From: Paenibacillus antri
GTDB taxonomy: Bacteria > Bacillota > Bacilli > Paenibacillales > YIM-B00363
Assembly (NCBI RefSeq): GCF_005765165.1
Contig: NZ_VCIW01000031.1
Coordinates: 1-63,127 of the forward strand
Length of the DNA: 63,127 bases
Direction: 5' to 3'
Shown: one piece after another, positions 35,036-43,006 of the stretch
How positions within the stretch are numbered: position 1 is the stretch's first letter
Layout of the letters: each line of letters begins with the position of its first letter
Notes under the pieces: generated by a model
The model's input: the letters and a program-made list of their open reading frames with translations, nothing else
What the model was told of the DNA's origin: nothing
The model's database searches: none
Made by a program: the position numbers and the translations under genes

Positions 35036-35944
35036 TTACCCGTTCTCGAGCCGCTTCATGAACTCCTCCGCGGCGCTGTACCCCTGCTGTCGCAAGTACC
35101 AGCTGTTGGCGGCCGCCTCCACCAGCCCCGCCACGTCGCGTCCCGGCTGCAGCTGAATTTCGATATGCGGGATCTTCACGTCGAGATACTCCGTGAATTT
35201 CGGCTCCAGCTCCAGTTCGTTGTTCAACGCGTCCTGCTCCCACTTCTTCAGCTCGATGTCGAGCACGATGCGGGTTTCGTCCTGGAAGGCGCTGCGGCCG
35301 TACAGCCGCGAGACGTTGATCAGGCCGATGCTGCGCAGCGCGAGGAATTCCTTCGTCTTCCCGTTATGCGTGCCGAGCAGCGTCTCCGGGTTGATCCGCT
35401 TGAGCACGACCAGGTCGTCCGCGACGAGCCGATGGCCGCGCCGGATGAGCGTATGCGCGGTTTCGCTCTTGCCGACGCCGGACTTGCCGCGCAGCAGCAC
35501 CCCGATGCCCGAGACGTTCACGCAGACGCCGTGAATGGCGATCTCCTCGGCAAGCGTCTTCGACAAGTAGCCGTTGACCAAATCCAAGAACTTCGTCGTC
35601 GCGAGCGGCGTCCGGAGAAGCGGAATGTTTTCTTCCTCGCAATATTTGATTAAATATTTCAGTCCCTCTTGGTTTCGGCTGACGATGAAGCAAGGCGGAT
35701 GATACTTGACGATATTGCCGATATGATGATTCCGTTCGTCCTCGGACAATCGGTGCAGGTATGTAATTTCGCGCCGCCCGAGCAGCTGCACCTCGGCCTG
35801 CGGGAAATACTCGAAGTACCCGACGAATTCCAAGCCGGGCCGGTGAACCCGGGTTTTGGTGATCTCGCGGTGCAGCTGCTCGCCGCCGGCCAGCACCTCC
35901 AGAGAGAATCGATCCACCAGTTCTTTGACCGTAATCGACTTCAG
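35036..35944 (-). CDS. hprK: HPr kinase/phosphorylase
   Basis: A 302-residue HprK: N-terminal domain KELVDRFSLEVLAGGEQL, Walker A GKSGVGKS (153-160), the HRLVADD metal site and the C-terminal signature ALRSIGLINV. It phosphorylates HPr on Ser46 and so drives CcpA-mediated catabolite repression. Start: alignment by eye to B. subtilis HprK puts residue 1 at a CTG (35944), with AAGGAGG 8 bases before it. No ATG, GTG or TTG lies between the upstream stop and that point; the GTG at 35917 would cut nine conserved residues and has no ribosome site. The usual lgt neighbour is absent. Confidence 0.93.
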   Translation of the reverse strand: MKSITVKELVDRFSLEVLAGGEQLHREITKTRVHRPGLEFVGYFEYFPQAEVQLLGRREITYLHRLSEDERNHHIGNIVKYHPPCFIVSRNQEGLKYLIKYCEEENIPLLRTPLATTKFLDLVNGYLSKTLAEEIAIHGVCVNVSGIGVLLRGKSGVGKSETAHTLIRRGHRLVADDLVVLKRINPETLLGTHNGKTKEFLALRSIGLINVSRLYGRSAFQDETRIVLDIELKKWEQDALNNELELEPKFTEYLDVKIPHIEIQLQPGRDVAGLVEAAANSWYLRQQGYSAAEEFMKRLENG

Positions 35945-36066
35945 CTCCGCCCCCTCCTTCTTGGCAACGATTTCATGCTACTCCCAAGGTAAGCGCAATC
36001 CCCCCGTTTCGTCAACACTGTTCACAAAAAAGCCGACATTGCGCGACTCCTCGCCTCCAGCGTATC

Positions 36067-36093
36067 TACCCTTGCCGCATCGCGGCAAGGGTA
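36067..36093. terminator. strong hairpin after the GH78 gene
   Basis: TACCCTTGCCGC ATC GCGGCAAGGGTA is a 12-bp perfect stem 16 bases after the GH78 stop. There is no U-run; it may end or stabilise the transcript. Confidence 0.5.
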
Positions 36094-36108
36094 GGATCGC
36101 AACTGATT

Positions 36109-38988
36109 TTATTCCGGAACCGGCTTCGTCGCAACGGTCGTCACGCGTCCCGTCACGCCTTCCGGCAGCCGCACGTCGAGCTCGATATCCTCCGGCGCCG
36201 AGACGCGCAATGTCATCTCGTTCCCGTCTATCCGCCATTGCACTTCGACGGCGCCCCCGTTCGGCAGCGGTACGGCGCCGCGCGCCCATGTCAGGCCGCA
36301 TGGGGTCGGCTCGATGCGAACCTTTTTCCAACCGAGTTGTTCTCGTCTGACCCCAAGCACGCTCCGGCCCAGGAAGTAAGCGGGGCCCGCGGACCACGCA
36401 TGACAGTGGCTGCGCGTCAGCTGGTCCGGATTCGCGCGGTTTTCCGCGAAGTTCGGGTACATCTCCCAACAGGTGGTCGCGCCGTTATCGATCATCTGAC
36501 CGAAGTTGCGGCGAATGTCTTCGAGCATGAGCGCTTCGCGCCCGGTCGCCTCCAGCGCTTCATAATAGAAGAACGACATGAACGGACTGCCGATCTGCAC
36601 GAACCGGGCCGGCGGCTCGACCAAATACCGCTCGAGCCTCTCCTTCCGCTCGCCTTCGGCGACGCCGCACAGCAACGCGACGACTTGCGTCTGCATGCTG
36701 TAGACGGTCGAGCGGCGGCCGTCCGCATGGATGCAGTCGAGATACGCCCCTCGCTCCTCGTCCCAGAGCTTCTCGTTGACGGCGGAGGCGAGCGACGACG
36801 CCGCCCGCACGAACGGGTCGGCCTCGCCGGCCGGACGCCCGGCCGCGGCGGCGAGCGACGACGCCTTGCGCAGCGTCTGTACGAGGAACAAATTCTGATG
36901 CGTCACGACGCCCTCTCTCGGCTGATCGATCGGCGCCCAGTCGAGCAGGTTCCACCCCCGTATTTCCAGCAGGCCCTCGTCGTTGATATGCTCTAGGTAA
37001 TGCTCCAGCGTGAAGCGAACATGCGGCCACATCTCCGCCGCGAACGCGCGGTCGCCCGAATGCTCGACGTACTCCATGCAAGCGATCGCCCAGAAGAACG
37101 TCCAGTTCGGGATGACGCTCTTCCAACCGCTCGGCACTTGATCGAGGTACAACGGGGACTCGTCCTTCGAGCCGGGCACGAGTCGAAGGCATCGCTTCAC
37201 GATATCGAGGGCGCCGAAGACGTAGTAGTTGACGAGCGCTTCGTTGCGGCTGTCGCCGACCCAAAACACCTGCTCGTACGCCGGGCAGTCGACGAACGTA
37301 TCCTCCATGCACAGCCGCGTCGTATGGCGGCTGATGTCCCAGATGTCGTTCAGCAGCGGATCGGAGCACTGGAACGCGCCCGCGTCGACGACCGGGTACG
37401 TGCTCTGCACGACGTATACCTCGTGCAGCCGCACCGGTCCGGCCGCGCCGCGCACCGTGATCGCCGCGTACCGGCAGCCCCGGCGCACCGGCGATTCGTA
37501 CCGCTGCCGTCCCCCGCGGCTGATGTACCGGAACGTATTGTCGAGTCCGTACGTGTGCTGCCGGTAGTCGGCCTTTAAGTACTCCAAGCCGTAGAAGTCG
37601 ATGACGGCGCCCTCCGGCGCTTCGATCTCGAAGCCGTGGAAGCCGGAGCGCTGCTTGCCGAAGTCGACGATCAGCTCCGTATCGCCGTCCCCGAAGCGAG
37701 GCAGCTCGGCCGGCTCCGGCGTCGGAAGGAGCCCCCGCTCGAGCCCTTGCGGGATCGCGTACGCTTCCGCGACCGGCCGCCAGACGTTCGCGCCGAAGAC
37801 GTCCTGCTCGGTGTAGTACGCGGAAGGCAGCGGCCGGATCAGGTCGCCGGCGGGCTCCAGCGCGCGCATCGATGACGCGCCGGCCGCCCGGACGTAGCCG
37901 GGCTCTTCGAGATCGACCGTCCGCGGCGCTTCGGTGTCGATGTGCACCGCCTCGTCGAACGGGCCGACGAGCGCGAACGGGGTGTCGCTTCCTTCGAGCG
38001 GGCAGCGCAAGTCGAACGCGACGTCGGCATGGGCGGCGAGATGGAACGAGCCTCCATGGTCTTGGGACGTCACGTCGATGAGCACGAAGTGCTCCCCCGC
38101 CGCAAGGTCGACGTCGGCGTATCGCTCCGGCTGCTCGCCCGTCCAGCCCTCTACCAGACGGCCGTCGACCCAGACGCGGCCCTTCCGCGCTCCGCTCGGG
38201 AAGCCGAGCGTCACCCGCCCCGCCGCGGGCAGCGCGATCGTCGTCGCGAGGTATCCGACGAACGTCGCCGGATTCGCGTGGTCGACCGTGCTAGGCATCA
38301 TCGCGTTGCGCAAGTCGATCGCGGCGGTATACGCCGGCGGCTTCACGCGCTGCAGCGACTCGATCCGGGACGGGTACAGCTTCTCCTCCGTCAGGAACGG
38401 GATGTCGCGCGGAACGAGCGACTTCCATGGGCCTTCGCCGACCGCCGCGACGACGCGCGCCTCGGCCCAGGCCGCATCTTCGAAGCCCGGCTCCGTCCAC
38501 TCGCCGTCCCATGCCCTCGCGTCGTACACCTCGGCGAAGCCCTGCTGGCACGACATGCGCGGCGACGACGCATCCTGCCCGGCCAGCTTCTCCGTCCGCC
38601 ACGAGGCGTCCGTCGCCGCGAGCGCCGTCCCGTTCGCCGTCACCTCGGCGAGCAGTCCGCCTTTGCCCCGCAAGTAATAAAAGTTCGTCACGCCGAAGTG
38701 AAGCACCAGCACCGCGATCGTATTCCGCGCGCCGGGCTTCAGCAGATGGCCGATCCGATGAGTGTCGTAGAACTGCTCTTCCGGCCAAGACCGGACGGGA
38801 CCGCGTCCGACCCGTACGCCGTTCACGTATGCGACGTACCGAGAGTCCGCGCTGATGCGCAGCTCCGCCGCGGCCGCCAGTTCTTCCTCCGGCGTCTCGA
38901 ACGTCGTCCGAAAGCACCTCCACTCGTTCCGCGGGCTCTCCTCGCCGCCGCCCCAAATCCACGCCGCCTTCCACGCTTGCTCGCTCAT
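36109..38988 (-). CDS. GH78 alpha-L-rhamnosidase-like enzyme
   Basis: A 959-residue protein without signal peptide. It has beta-sandwich domains at the N terminus, a central (alpha/alpha)6 barrel and a C-terminal beta-domain. The barrel shows DCPAYEQVFWVGDSRNEALV, the GH78 version of the DCP..ER.GW.GD catalytic segment, and a later SHCHAWSAGPAYFLGR with the catalytic-region residues. It removes rhamnose from plant glycosides or pectin fragments inside the cell. ATG at 38988 follows AAGGAGGAG. It is divergent from an AraC regulator that probably controls it, and has a cre-like site upstream. Confidence 0.87.
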   Translation of the reverse strand: MSEQAWKAAWIWGGGEESPRNEWRCFRTTFETPEEELAAAAELRISADSRYVAYVNGVRVGRGPVRSWPEEQFYDTHRIGHLLKPGARNTIAVLVLHFGVTNFYYLRGKGGLLAEVTANGTALAATDASWRTEKLAGQDASSPRMSCQQGFAEVYDARAWDGEWTEPGFEDAAWAEARVVAAVGEGPWKSLVPRDIPFLTEEKLYPSRIESLQRVKPPAYTAAIDLRNAMMPSTVDHANPATFVGYLATTIALPAAGRVTLGFPSGARKGRVWVDGRLVEGWTGEQPERYADVDLAAGEHFVLIDVTSQDHGGSFHLAAHADVAFDLRCPLEGSDTPFALVGPFDEAVHIDTEAPRTVDLEEPGYVRAAGASSMRALEPAGDLIRPLPSAYYTEQDVFGANVWRPVAEAYAIPQGLERGLLPTPEPAELPRFGDGDTELIVDFGKQRSGFHGFEIEAPEGAVIDFYGLEYLKADYRQHTYGLDNTFRYISRGGRQRYESPVRRGCRYAAITVRGAAGPVRLHEVYVVQSTYPVVDAGAFQCSDPLLNDIWDISRHTTRLCMEDTFVDCPAYEQVFWVGDSRNEALVNYYVFGALDIVKRCLRLVPGSKDESPLYLDQVPSGWKSVIPNWTFFWAIACMEYVEHSGDRAFAAEMWPHVRFTLEHYLEHINDEGLLEIRGWNLLDWAPIDQPREGVVTHQNLFLVQTLRKASSLAAAAGRPAGEADPFVRAASSLASAVNEKLWDEERGAYLDCIHADGRRSTVYSMQTQVVALLCGVAEGERKERLERYLVEPPARFVQIGSPFMSFFYYEALEATGREALMLEDIRRNFGQMIDNGATTCWEMYPNFAENRANPDQLTRSHCHAWSAGPAYFLGRSVLGVRREQLGWKKVRIEPTPCGLTWARGAVPLPNGGAVEVQWRIDGNEMTLRVSAPEDIELDVRLPEGVTGRVTTVATKPVPE

Positions 38989-39028
38989 ACAGGCTCCTCC
39001 TTGAATCATTGCTTCATATGAGTCCTAT

Positions 39029-39042
39029 TTTAAGCGGTTCCA
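39029..39042 (-). promoter_or_regulatory. cre-like site upstream of GH78
   Basis: Minus-strand TGGAACCGCTTAAA fits TGNAANCGNTNNCA except for one position. It overlaps the likely -10 region (TAAAAT) of the GH78 gene. Confidence 0.4.
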
Positions 39043-39058
39043 TCCGCATGATTATGGG

Positions 39059-39088
39059 TTGTCTGCGCCATAAACAGGGGTCTATAAT
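39059..39088 (+). promoter_or_regulatory. promoter of AraC regulator
   Basis: TTGTCT (39059-39064), 18 bases, TATAAT (39083-39088), 26 bases before the start codon at 39114. Confidence 0.65.
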
Positions 39089-39113
39089 GACATTGAATCA
39101 GGAGGAATGCGCC

Positions 39114-40013
39114 ATGTCGAAGCCCGTGACGATTACGCCGGGAACGCTCTTTTTCAAGACGTCTTTGCCCTTCTACTTGAACCGCGTCGCGGAATCGTTC
39201 GAGCTGGAATTTCACGCGCACGACTTCATGGAGATCGCGTACATCGACGAGGGGGCCGGCTTTCATTACGTGAACGAGGAGCGGATGCCCGTGTCGAAGG
39301 GGGACTTGTTCCTGCTCCCGATCGGGGTGTCGCACGTGTTCCGCCCGAAGAGCCTTCGGCCCGAACAGCCGCTCGTCGTATACAACTGTATCTACAAACA
39401 GGAGCAAGTCGCCGCCGAGCTCGCGTCGATGCCCGGCTTCGCCTCGCTCGCCCGCGCTTCGCGCCTGCTGCAGCTGACTCCGTCAACCGACGATTCGGAA
39501 AATGCCCCCCGCTACCTCCGCGACCGAAGCGGCGCATTCGGCGAGCTGCTGCGCGCGATGCATCTCGAGTTCGTCCAACGCCGCGTCGGGTACGTCGCAC
39601 GGTTGTATGCGCTCTTCGCGGAGCTCGCGGTGCAGCTCGAACGGCACTCCGAGCCGGACGCGACGAAGCCGGCGCTTCTGCGCGAACGAGACGACGACCC
39701 GATCCAAGAGGCGATTCGCGTCGCGGACGCGTCGTTCGCGGAGCCGCTGACGGCCGTCGCCCTGGCGGAGCGGCTGAACGTCAGCGTCCGCCACTTCCAC
39801 CGGCTGTTCCGGGGCGCGACCGGGCGGTCGTTCACCGATTACGTGCAGCTCCGCCGCATCGAACGCGCCTGCGAATGGCTCGCCGACACCCGCTGGCCGG
39901 TGCAGGACATCGCCGGACGGGTCGGGTATCAGGACGCGAAATTTTTCCAGCGGTTGTTCAAAAAAAAGACGGGGCACTCCCCCAGGGAGTACCGCCGTCT
40001 GCATCGCAAGTGA
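39114..40013 (+). CDS. AraC-family regulator with cupin sensor
   Basis: A 299-residue regulator. The N-terminal cupin domain (LEFHAHDFMEIAYIDEGAGFHYVNEE..SKGDLFLLPIGVSHVF) binds a small sugar-like ligand. The C-terminal 100 residues are the double AraC helix-turn-helix (AVALAERLNVSVRHFHRLFRGATGRSF and QDIAGRVGYQDAKFFQRLFKK). ATG at 39114 has AGGAGG 8 bases upstream; the longer reading is a shadow. It is divergent from the GH78 gene with a shared intergenic region of about 125 bases, so it probably activates that enzyme on rhamnoside. Confidence 0.92.
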   Translation: MSKPVTITPGTLFFKTSLPFYLNRVAESFELEFHAHDFMEIAYIDEGAGFHYVNEERMPVSKGDLFLLPIGVSHVFRPKSLRPEQPLVVYNCIYKQEQVAAELASMPGFASLARASRLLQLTPSTDDSENAPRYLRDRSGAFGELLRAMHLEFVQRRVGYVARLYALFAELAVQLERHSEPDATKPALLRERDDDPIQEAIRVADASFAEPLTAVALAERLNVSVRHFHRLFRGATGRSFTDYVQLRRIERACEWLADTRWPVQDIAGRVGYQDAKFFQRLFKKKTGHSPREYRRLHRK

Positions 40014-40032
40014 CTATAACGTATTATTCGTA

Positions 40033-40719
40033 TTATTCGTCCGCCGTTCGCATGCCGCGAGCCCAGTAGATGATCGGCGTCGAAGCGACCGATACGACCA
40101 GCTTGATCAGGTACGTCGTCAGCGCGACCTGCACCCAGACGTCGAACGGAAAGCCCGGCGCGCCGAGGAAGGCGATCGAGCAAAAGAGGAGCGTATCCAG
40201 AAGCTGGCTGAGCGCCGTGCTTCCGTTATTCCGAATCCAAAGCTGACCGGGCTTCGGGAACGCCTTCTTCAATAACGTAAAGATTTTGACGTCGACCCAT
40301 TGGCTGACGAAGTAGGCCGTCAAGCTGCCGAGCGCAAGCCGCGGGAGCAGGCCGAAGATCGTCTCGAGCGAGTCCTGCGCGACGTCGGTGTCCGTCGGCT
40401 CGAAGACGAGCGCCATCTGCATCATGATCGTCGACGCGATCAAGGCGAAGAAGCCCACGAATACCGCCTTCTTGGCGGCTTTCTCTCCGTACTTCTCGTT
40501 CAGCAGGTCGGTCGCGAGGAAGATCGTCGCGTAAATCGTGTTGCCGAGCGTCATGACGAGTCCCGCCATCTCGATCGTCTTAACGACCTGAATGTTGGCG
40601 AGCACCGTGGCGACGCCGACCCATGCGTACAGTCCGCCGCGCCCGAACAGCCGGTAGCAGGCAAGAAATAACGCGAAGTTGACGACGGCGAACGCCGCGC
40701 CCCATAACAAATTAAACAT
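40033..40719 (-). CDS. yhhQ: queuosine precursor (preQ) transporter, YhhQ/YpdP family
   Basis: A 228-residue membrane protein of the vitamin/queuosine precursor (VUT/QPTR) family. About six hydrophobic helices carry the family motifs: LANIQVVKTIE, TIYATIFLATDLLNEKYGEKAAKKAVFVGF and SQWVDVKIF. It takes up preQ0/preQ1 or queuine for tRNA modification. ATG at 40719 follows GGGAGG, which lies in the tail of a preQ1-I riboswitch candidate (40731-40767), supporting this substrate. The longer track ORF runs upstream through repeat DNA. Confidence 0.92.
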   Translation of the reverse strand: MFNLLWGAAFAVVNFALFLACYRLFGRGGLYAWVGVATVLANIQVVKTIEMAGLVMTLGNTIYATIFLATDLLNEKYGEKAAKKAVFVGFFALIASTIMMQMALVFEPTDTDVAQDSLETIFGLLPRLALGSLTAYFVSQWVDVKIFTLLKKAFPKPGQLWIRNNGSTALSQLLDTLLFCSIAFLGAPGFPFDVWVQVALTTYLIKLVVSVASTPIIYWARGMRTADE

Positions 40720-40728
40720 GCCTAATTC

Positions 40729-40767
40729 CTCCCTAGTTTTGGTTACGCGGGATGGTCTCGAACCGCG
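40729..40767 (-). promoter_or_regulatory. preQ1-I riboswitch candidate
   Basis: On the minus strand CGCGG (40767-40763) pairs with CCGCG (40750-40746) around a 12-base loop TTCGAGACCATC. The A-rich tail TAACCAAAACTAGGGAGG follows. Stem length, loop length, GGTTC and AAAACTAGG match the class I aptamer of B. subtilis queC. The ribosome site GGGAGG is in the tail, so control is probably translational. TATAAT lies at 40798-40793. Confidence 0.75.
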
Positions 40768-40838
40768 GCGCCGCTTCGACGGCGCATCGTTCATTATAAC
40801 GGAGGAGCGTCGAAGCCGCCACCTATTCCGCGCCGCCC

Positions 40839-41154
40839 GACACTCGTTACTTCCTGAATGCACTCCCGTGCAGCATTTTTTGCACCGCTGTACAGCACAC
40901 TTCGCACCACCACGCAGCAATCTCCCCGCCAACGCCTACGCAAGACACTCGTTACTTCCTGAATGCACCGCCATGCAGCTAACTTTGCACCGCTGTACAG
41001 CACAATTCGCACCACCACGCAGCAATCTCCCCGCCAACGCCTGCCGTAAGACACTCGTTACTTCCTGAATGCACTCCCGTGCAGCATTTTTTGCACCGCT
41101 GTACAGCACAATTCGCACCACCACGCAGCAATCTCCCCGCCAACGCCTGCCGCA
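40839..41154. repeat. three tandem copies of a ~105-bp repeat
   Basis: Units start at 40839, 40944 and 41050 (105, 106 and about 105 bp). Each begins GACACTCGTTACTTCCTGAA and ends in CCCCGCCAACGCCT. Units 1 and 3 are almost identical; unit 2 differs mainly in one 20-base block. Each holds short inverted repeats (TGCACTCCCGTGCA; GCACCGCTGTACAGCAC). No protein is encoded. Confidence 0.9.
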
Positions 41155-41240
41155 GCCTTTGTCTCCGACCATTTTCCTCTCGGTACGGCGGGCCGGGGCG
41201 AGCAATGGCGGGAAGCGATCGACTCGTAGGCCGCGAGGGC

Positions 41241-41266
41241 AGAAAAAAAGACGCCCCTCGGGGCGC
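41241..41266 (-). terminator. terminator of ydjO
   Basis: On the minus strand GCGCCCC GA GGGGCGTC is followed by TTTTTTTC. Confidence 0.85.
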
Positions 41267-41284
41267 CGCTTCATGCAACGAAAT

Positions 41285-41509
41285 TCACGTGACGCTTTTC
41301 TTCGCGTATTTGTTATCGAGCGTGTAATTCGACAGTTGGGGCAGCATCTTCGTCCCGCGCGCCATAGGAACGCGGCACGACGGGCATTCCGGCTCGGCGT
41401 CGAACGCGAAGTTGTCTCTCATCCAACAATTGCAGCCCTCGTTCGAGCACGTCCAGACGTCCGTCATTTCCTCCGGGATCTCAACGGCTTGCGGTTTGCG
41501 CGAATACAT
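41285..41509 (-). CDS. ydjO: YdjO-like cold-inducible zinc-binding protein
   Basis: A 74-residue protein with two Cys pairs, CSNEGCNCW and CPSC, in the YdjO layout (VWTCSNEGCNCWMRDNFA..ECPSCRVPM). It is a small cytoplasmic zinc ribbon. B. subtilis YdjO is described as cold-inducible; the function is unknown. ATG at 41509 follows AAGGAGGAG. It is monocistronic with its own terminator. Confidence 0.88.
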   Translation of the reverse strand: MYSRKPQAVEIPEEMTDVWTCSNEGCNCWMRDNFAFDAEPECPSCRVPMARGTKMLPQLSNYTLDNKYAKKSVT

Positions 41510-41667
41510 AGGCTCCTCCTTGTAAGAACGCGATTCGTCTCCGTAGAAACAAAAATCACATACCGGAACGCCGCTCGGAACTGCATTGAAGGACGTATCG
41601 CGATATGTGAATCACGTTTATTGGGTAGTCTGTTATGGAATTAGATTACCATATTCGGCCCCCAAAA

Positions 41668-42912
41668 TCAAGAAATCGACCGTTCCGCCATCAGCCGCCC
41701 GACCTCTCGTTCGACGTCCTCGGGACCGGACATGTAGTTGTATAACCCCAAGAACGTTCGCGTCGCTTGGGGGTCGGAGCCGATCAAACCGTTGACCATT
41801 TCGTCCTCCGGCGTGACGGGCGCCACCTGAGAAAACTTGCATCCCAGATAAAACAACCCCGACAGCTTCGATTTCATCGCCCCCTCGTAACGCGCCGCCA
41901 TCTCGCCCCAGCGCGGGCCCCATTCGGCCTTGTCGACGCTCGACAACGTCGCGGCGAGCGCCCGAGCGCCGTATAACGCGTCATGCAGCCCTTGGCCGAC
42001 GGCCGGATCCTTGAACATCAGGGCGTCGCCGACGAGCGCCCACCCGTCGCCCATCCCCGCGTACCAATCGTTGTCGTAGCCGAGCAGCCCCTTGATCGGC
42101 TCCGCCAACGCCGCTTCGCGCAGCCGCGCCGGGAAGTCGGTCGCGGGAAGCCCGGCGTCGACGGCGGCGCGGAAGCTTTCCTCCGGCGCCTCCCGCATCC
42201 GATCGATCCACGCCTTGCGCGCCAACGGGAACATGACGCCGATGACGTACAGCGAATCGCTCGTCGGGAAGGCGATGACGATCGTATCGTCCGTCTTATA
42301 CATCTCTACGTGCCGCTCGCCCGATTGCGTAAAACCGGAGAAGTATCCGACATAGGAGGCGTAATCCGTCGGCACGCGAATGTCGCAGCGGCTGCCCGCC
42401 AAGTCGCGAACGGCCGACCGGCGGCCGTCGGCGCCGACGACGAACCGCGCCTCGAACCGTTCGACGCCGCCGTCGCGGCGCACGCCGACGACCCCGCGAA
42501 CGGCGTCGCCGTCCTTCAGCAGCTCCGTTACGCGGAAGCCTTGCATCGCATGGACGCCCGGCTGCGCGGCGGCGTGCTCGAACAAGATATGGTCCAGGTA
42601 CGTTCGCCGAATGGACATGCAGAACGTCTCGCCGTTCGCCTCCGGGAAGTCGCCGTCGATCGCCGCGCCGCCGATCTGCAGCTTCGCGCGGCGATACGTC
42701 GGCGTACCGGTGGCGAGCAGCTTGTCGAGCACGCCCATCTCCCGCAGCATGCCGATCGAGTTATTGAAGAAGTTATGCGTTGACAAGATGTCGCTCGGGA
42801 ACGTGCTCCGGTCGAGCAGCAGCACCTCGAAGCCGGCTTTCGAGAGCTCGTACGCCAGGGCCGATCCGGCGACACGGGCGCCGACGACGATCACGTCGTA
42901 TTGGGTCTTCAT
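41668..42912 (-). CDS. FAD-dependent oxidoreductase (PHBH/geranylgeranyl-reductase type)
   Basis: A 414-residue flavoprotein. The N-terminal Rossmann motif is VIVVGARVAGSALAYELSKAG (GxGxxG variant GARVAG), DG at VVGADGRRSAVRDL, and GDALMFKDPAVGQGLHDAL binds the FAD ribityl/pyrophosphate. Related to aromatic hydroxylases and geranylgeranyl reductases; substrate unknown. ATG at 42912 lies three bases after a U6 tract, with its ribosome site (GGAGAGG) inside the 3' arm of a long hairpin. It follows ldh on the same strand but is probably transcribed separately. Confidence 0.88.
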   Translation of the reverse strand: MKTQYDVIVVGARVAGSALAYELSKAGFEVLLLDRSTFPSDILSTHNFFNNSIGMLREMGVLDKLLATGTPTYRRAKLQIGGAAIDGDFPEANGETFCMSIRRTYLDHILFEHAAAQPGVHAMQGFRVTELLKDGDAVRGVVGVRRDGGVERFEARFVVGADGRRSAVRDLAGSRCDIRVPTDYASYVGYFSGFTQSGERHVEMYKTDDTIVIAFPTSDSLYVIGVMFPLARKAWIDRMREAPEESFRAAVDAGLPATDFPARLREAALAEPIKGLLGYDNDWYAGMGDGWALVGDALMFKDPAVGQGLHDALYGARALAATLSSVDKAEWGPRWGEMAARYEGAMKSKLSGLFYLGCKFSQVAPVTPEDEMVNGLIGSDPQATRTFLGLYNYMSGPEDVEREVGRLMAERSIS

Positions 42913-42914
42913 CG

Positions 42915-42975
42915 TAAAAAACCGCCTCTCCTCGCGAATGGAATGGGAACTCCATTCATTGTAGGAGAGGCGGTT
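42915..42975 (-). terminator. long hairpin with U6 overlapping the RBS of the FAD gene
   Basis: Minus-strand AACCGCCTCTCC (42975-42964) pairs perfectly with GGAGAGGCGGTT (42931-42920), with an inner stem GAATGGA / TCCATTC. TTTTTT follows. This is a good terminator for fnt-ldh and also hides the ribosome site of the next gene. A TACAAT lies inside it (42963-42958). Confidence 0.75.
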
Positions 42976-43000
42976 GTCATGCGCGCATGACACGGTGTCA
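42975..43000. promoter_or_regulatory. overlapping palindromes, candidate operator
   Basis: TGTCATGCGCGCATGACA (42975-42992) is a perfect 18-bp palindrome. It overlaps TGACACGGTGTCA (42988-43000), giving three TGTCA/TGACA half-sites just upstream of the FAD gene -10. Confidence 0.5.
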
Positions 43001-43006
43001 TTTTCG

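Noticed and set aside
40839-41154. CRISPR array
   Set aside because: The units are contiguous, about 105 bp, with no unique spacers and no cas genes in the window.
40794-41278. Small overlapping ORFs in the tandem repeat, both strands
   Set aside because: They repeat the same words (for example WRGDCCVVVR) because the DNA is repeated. No ribosome site or family.
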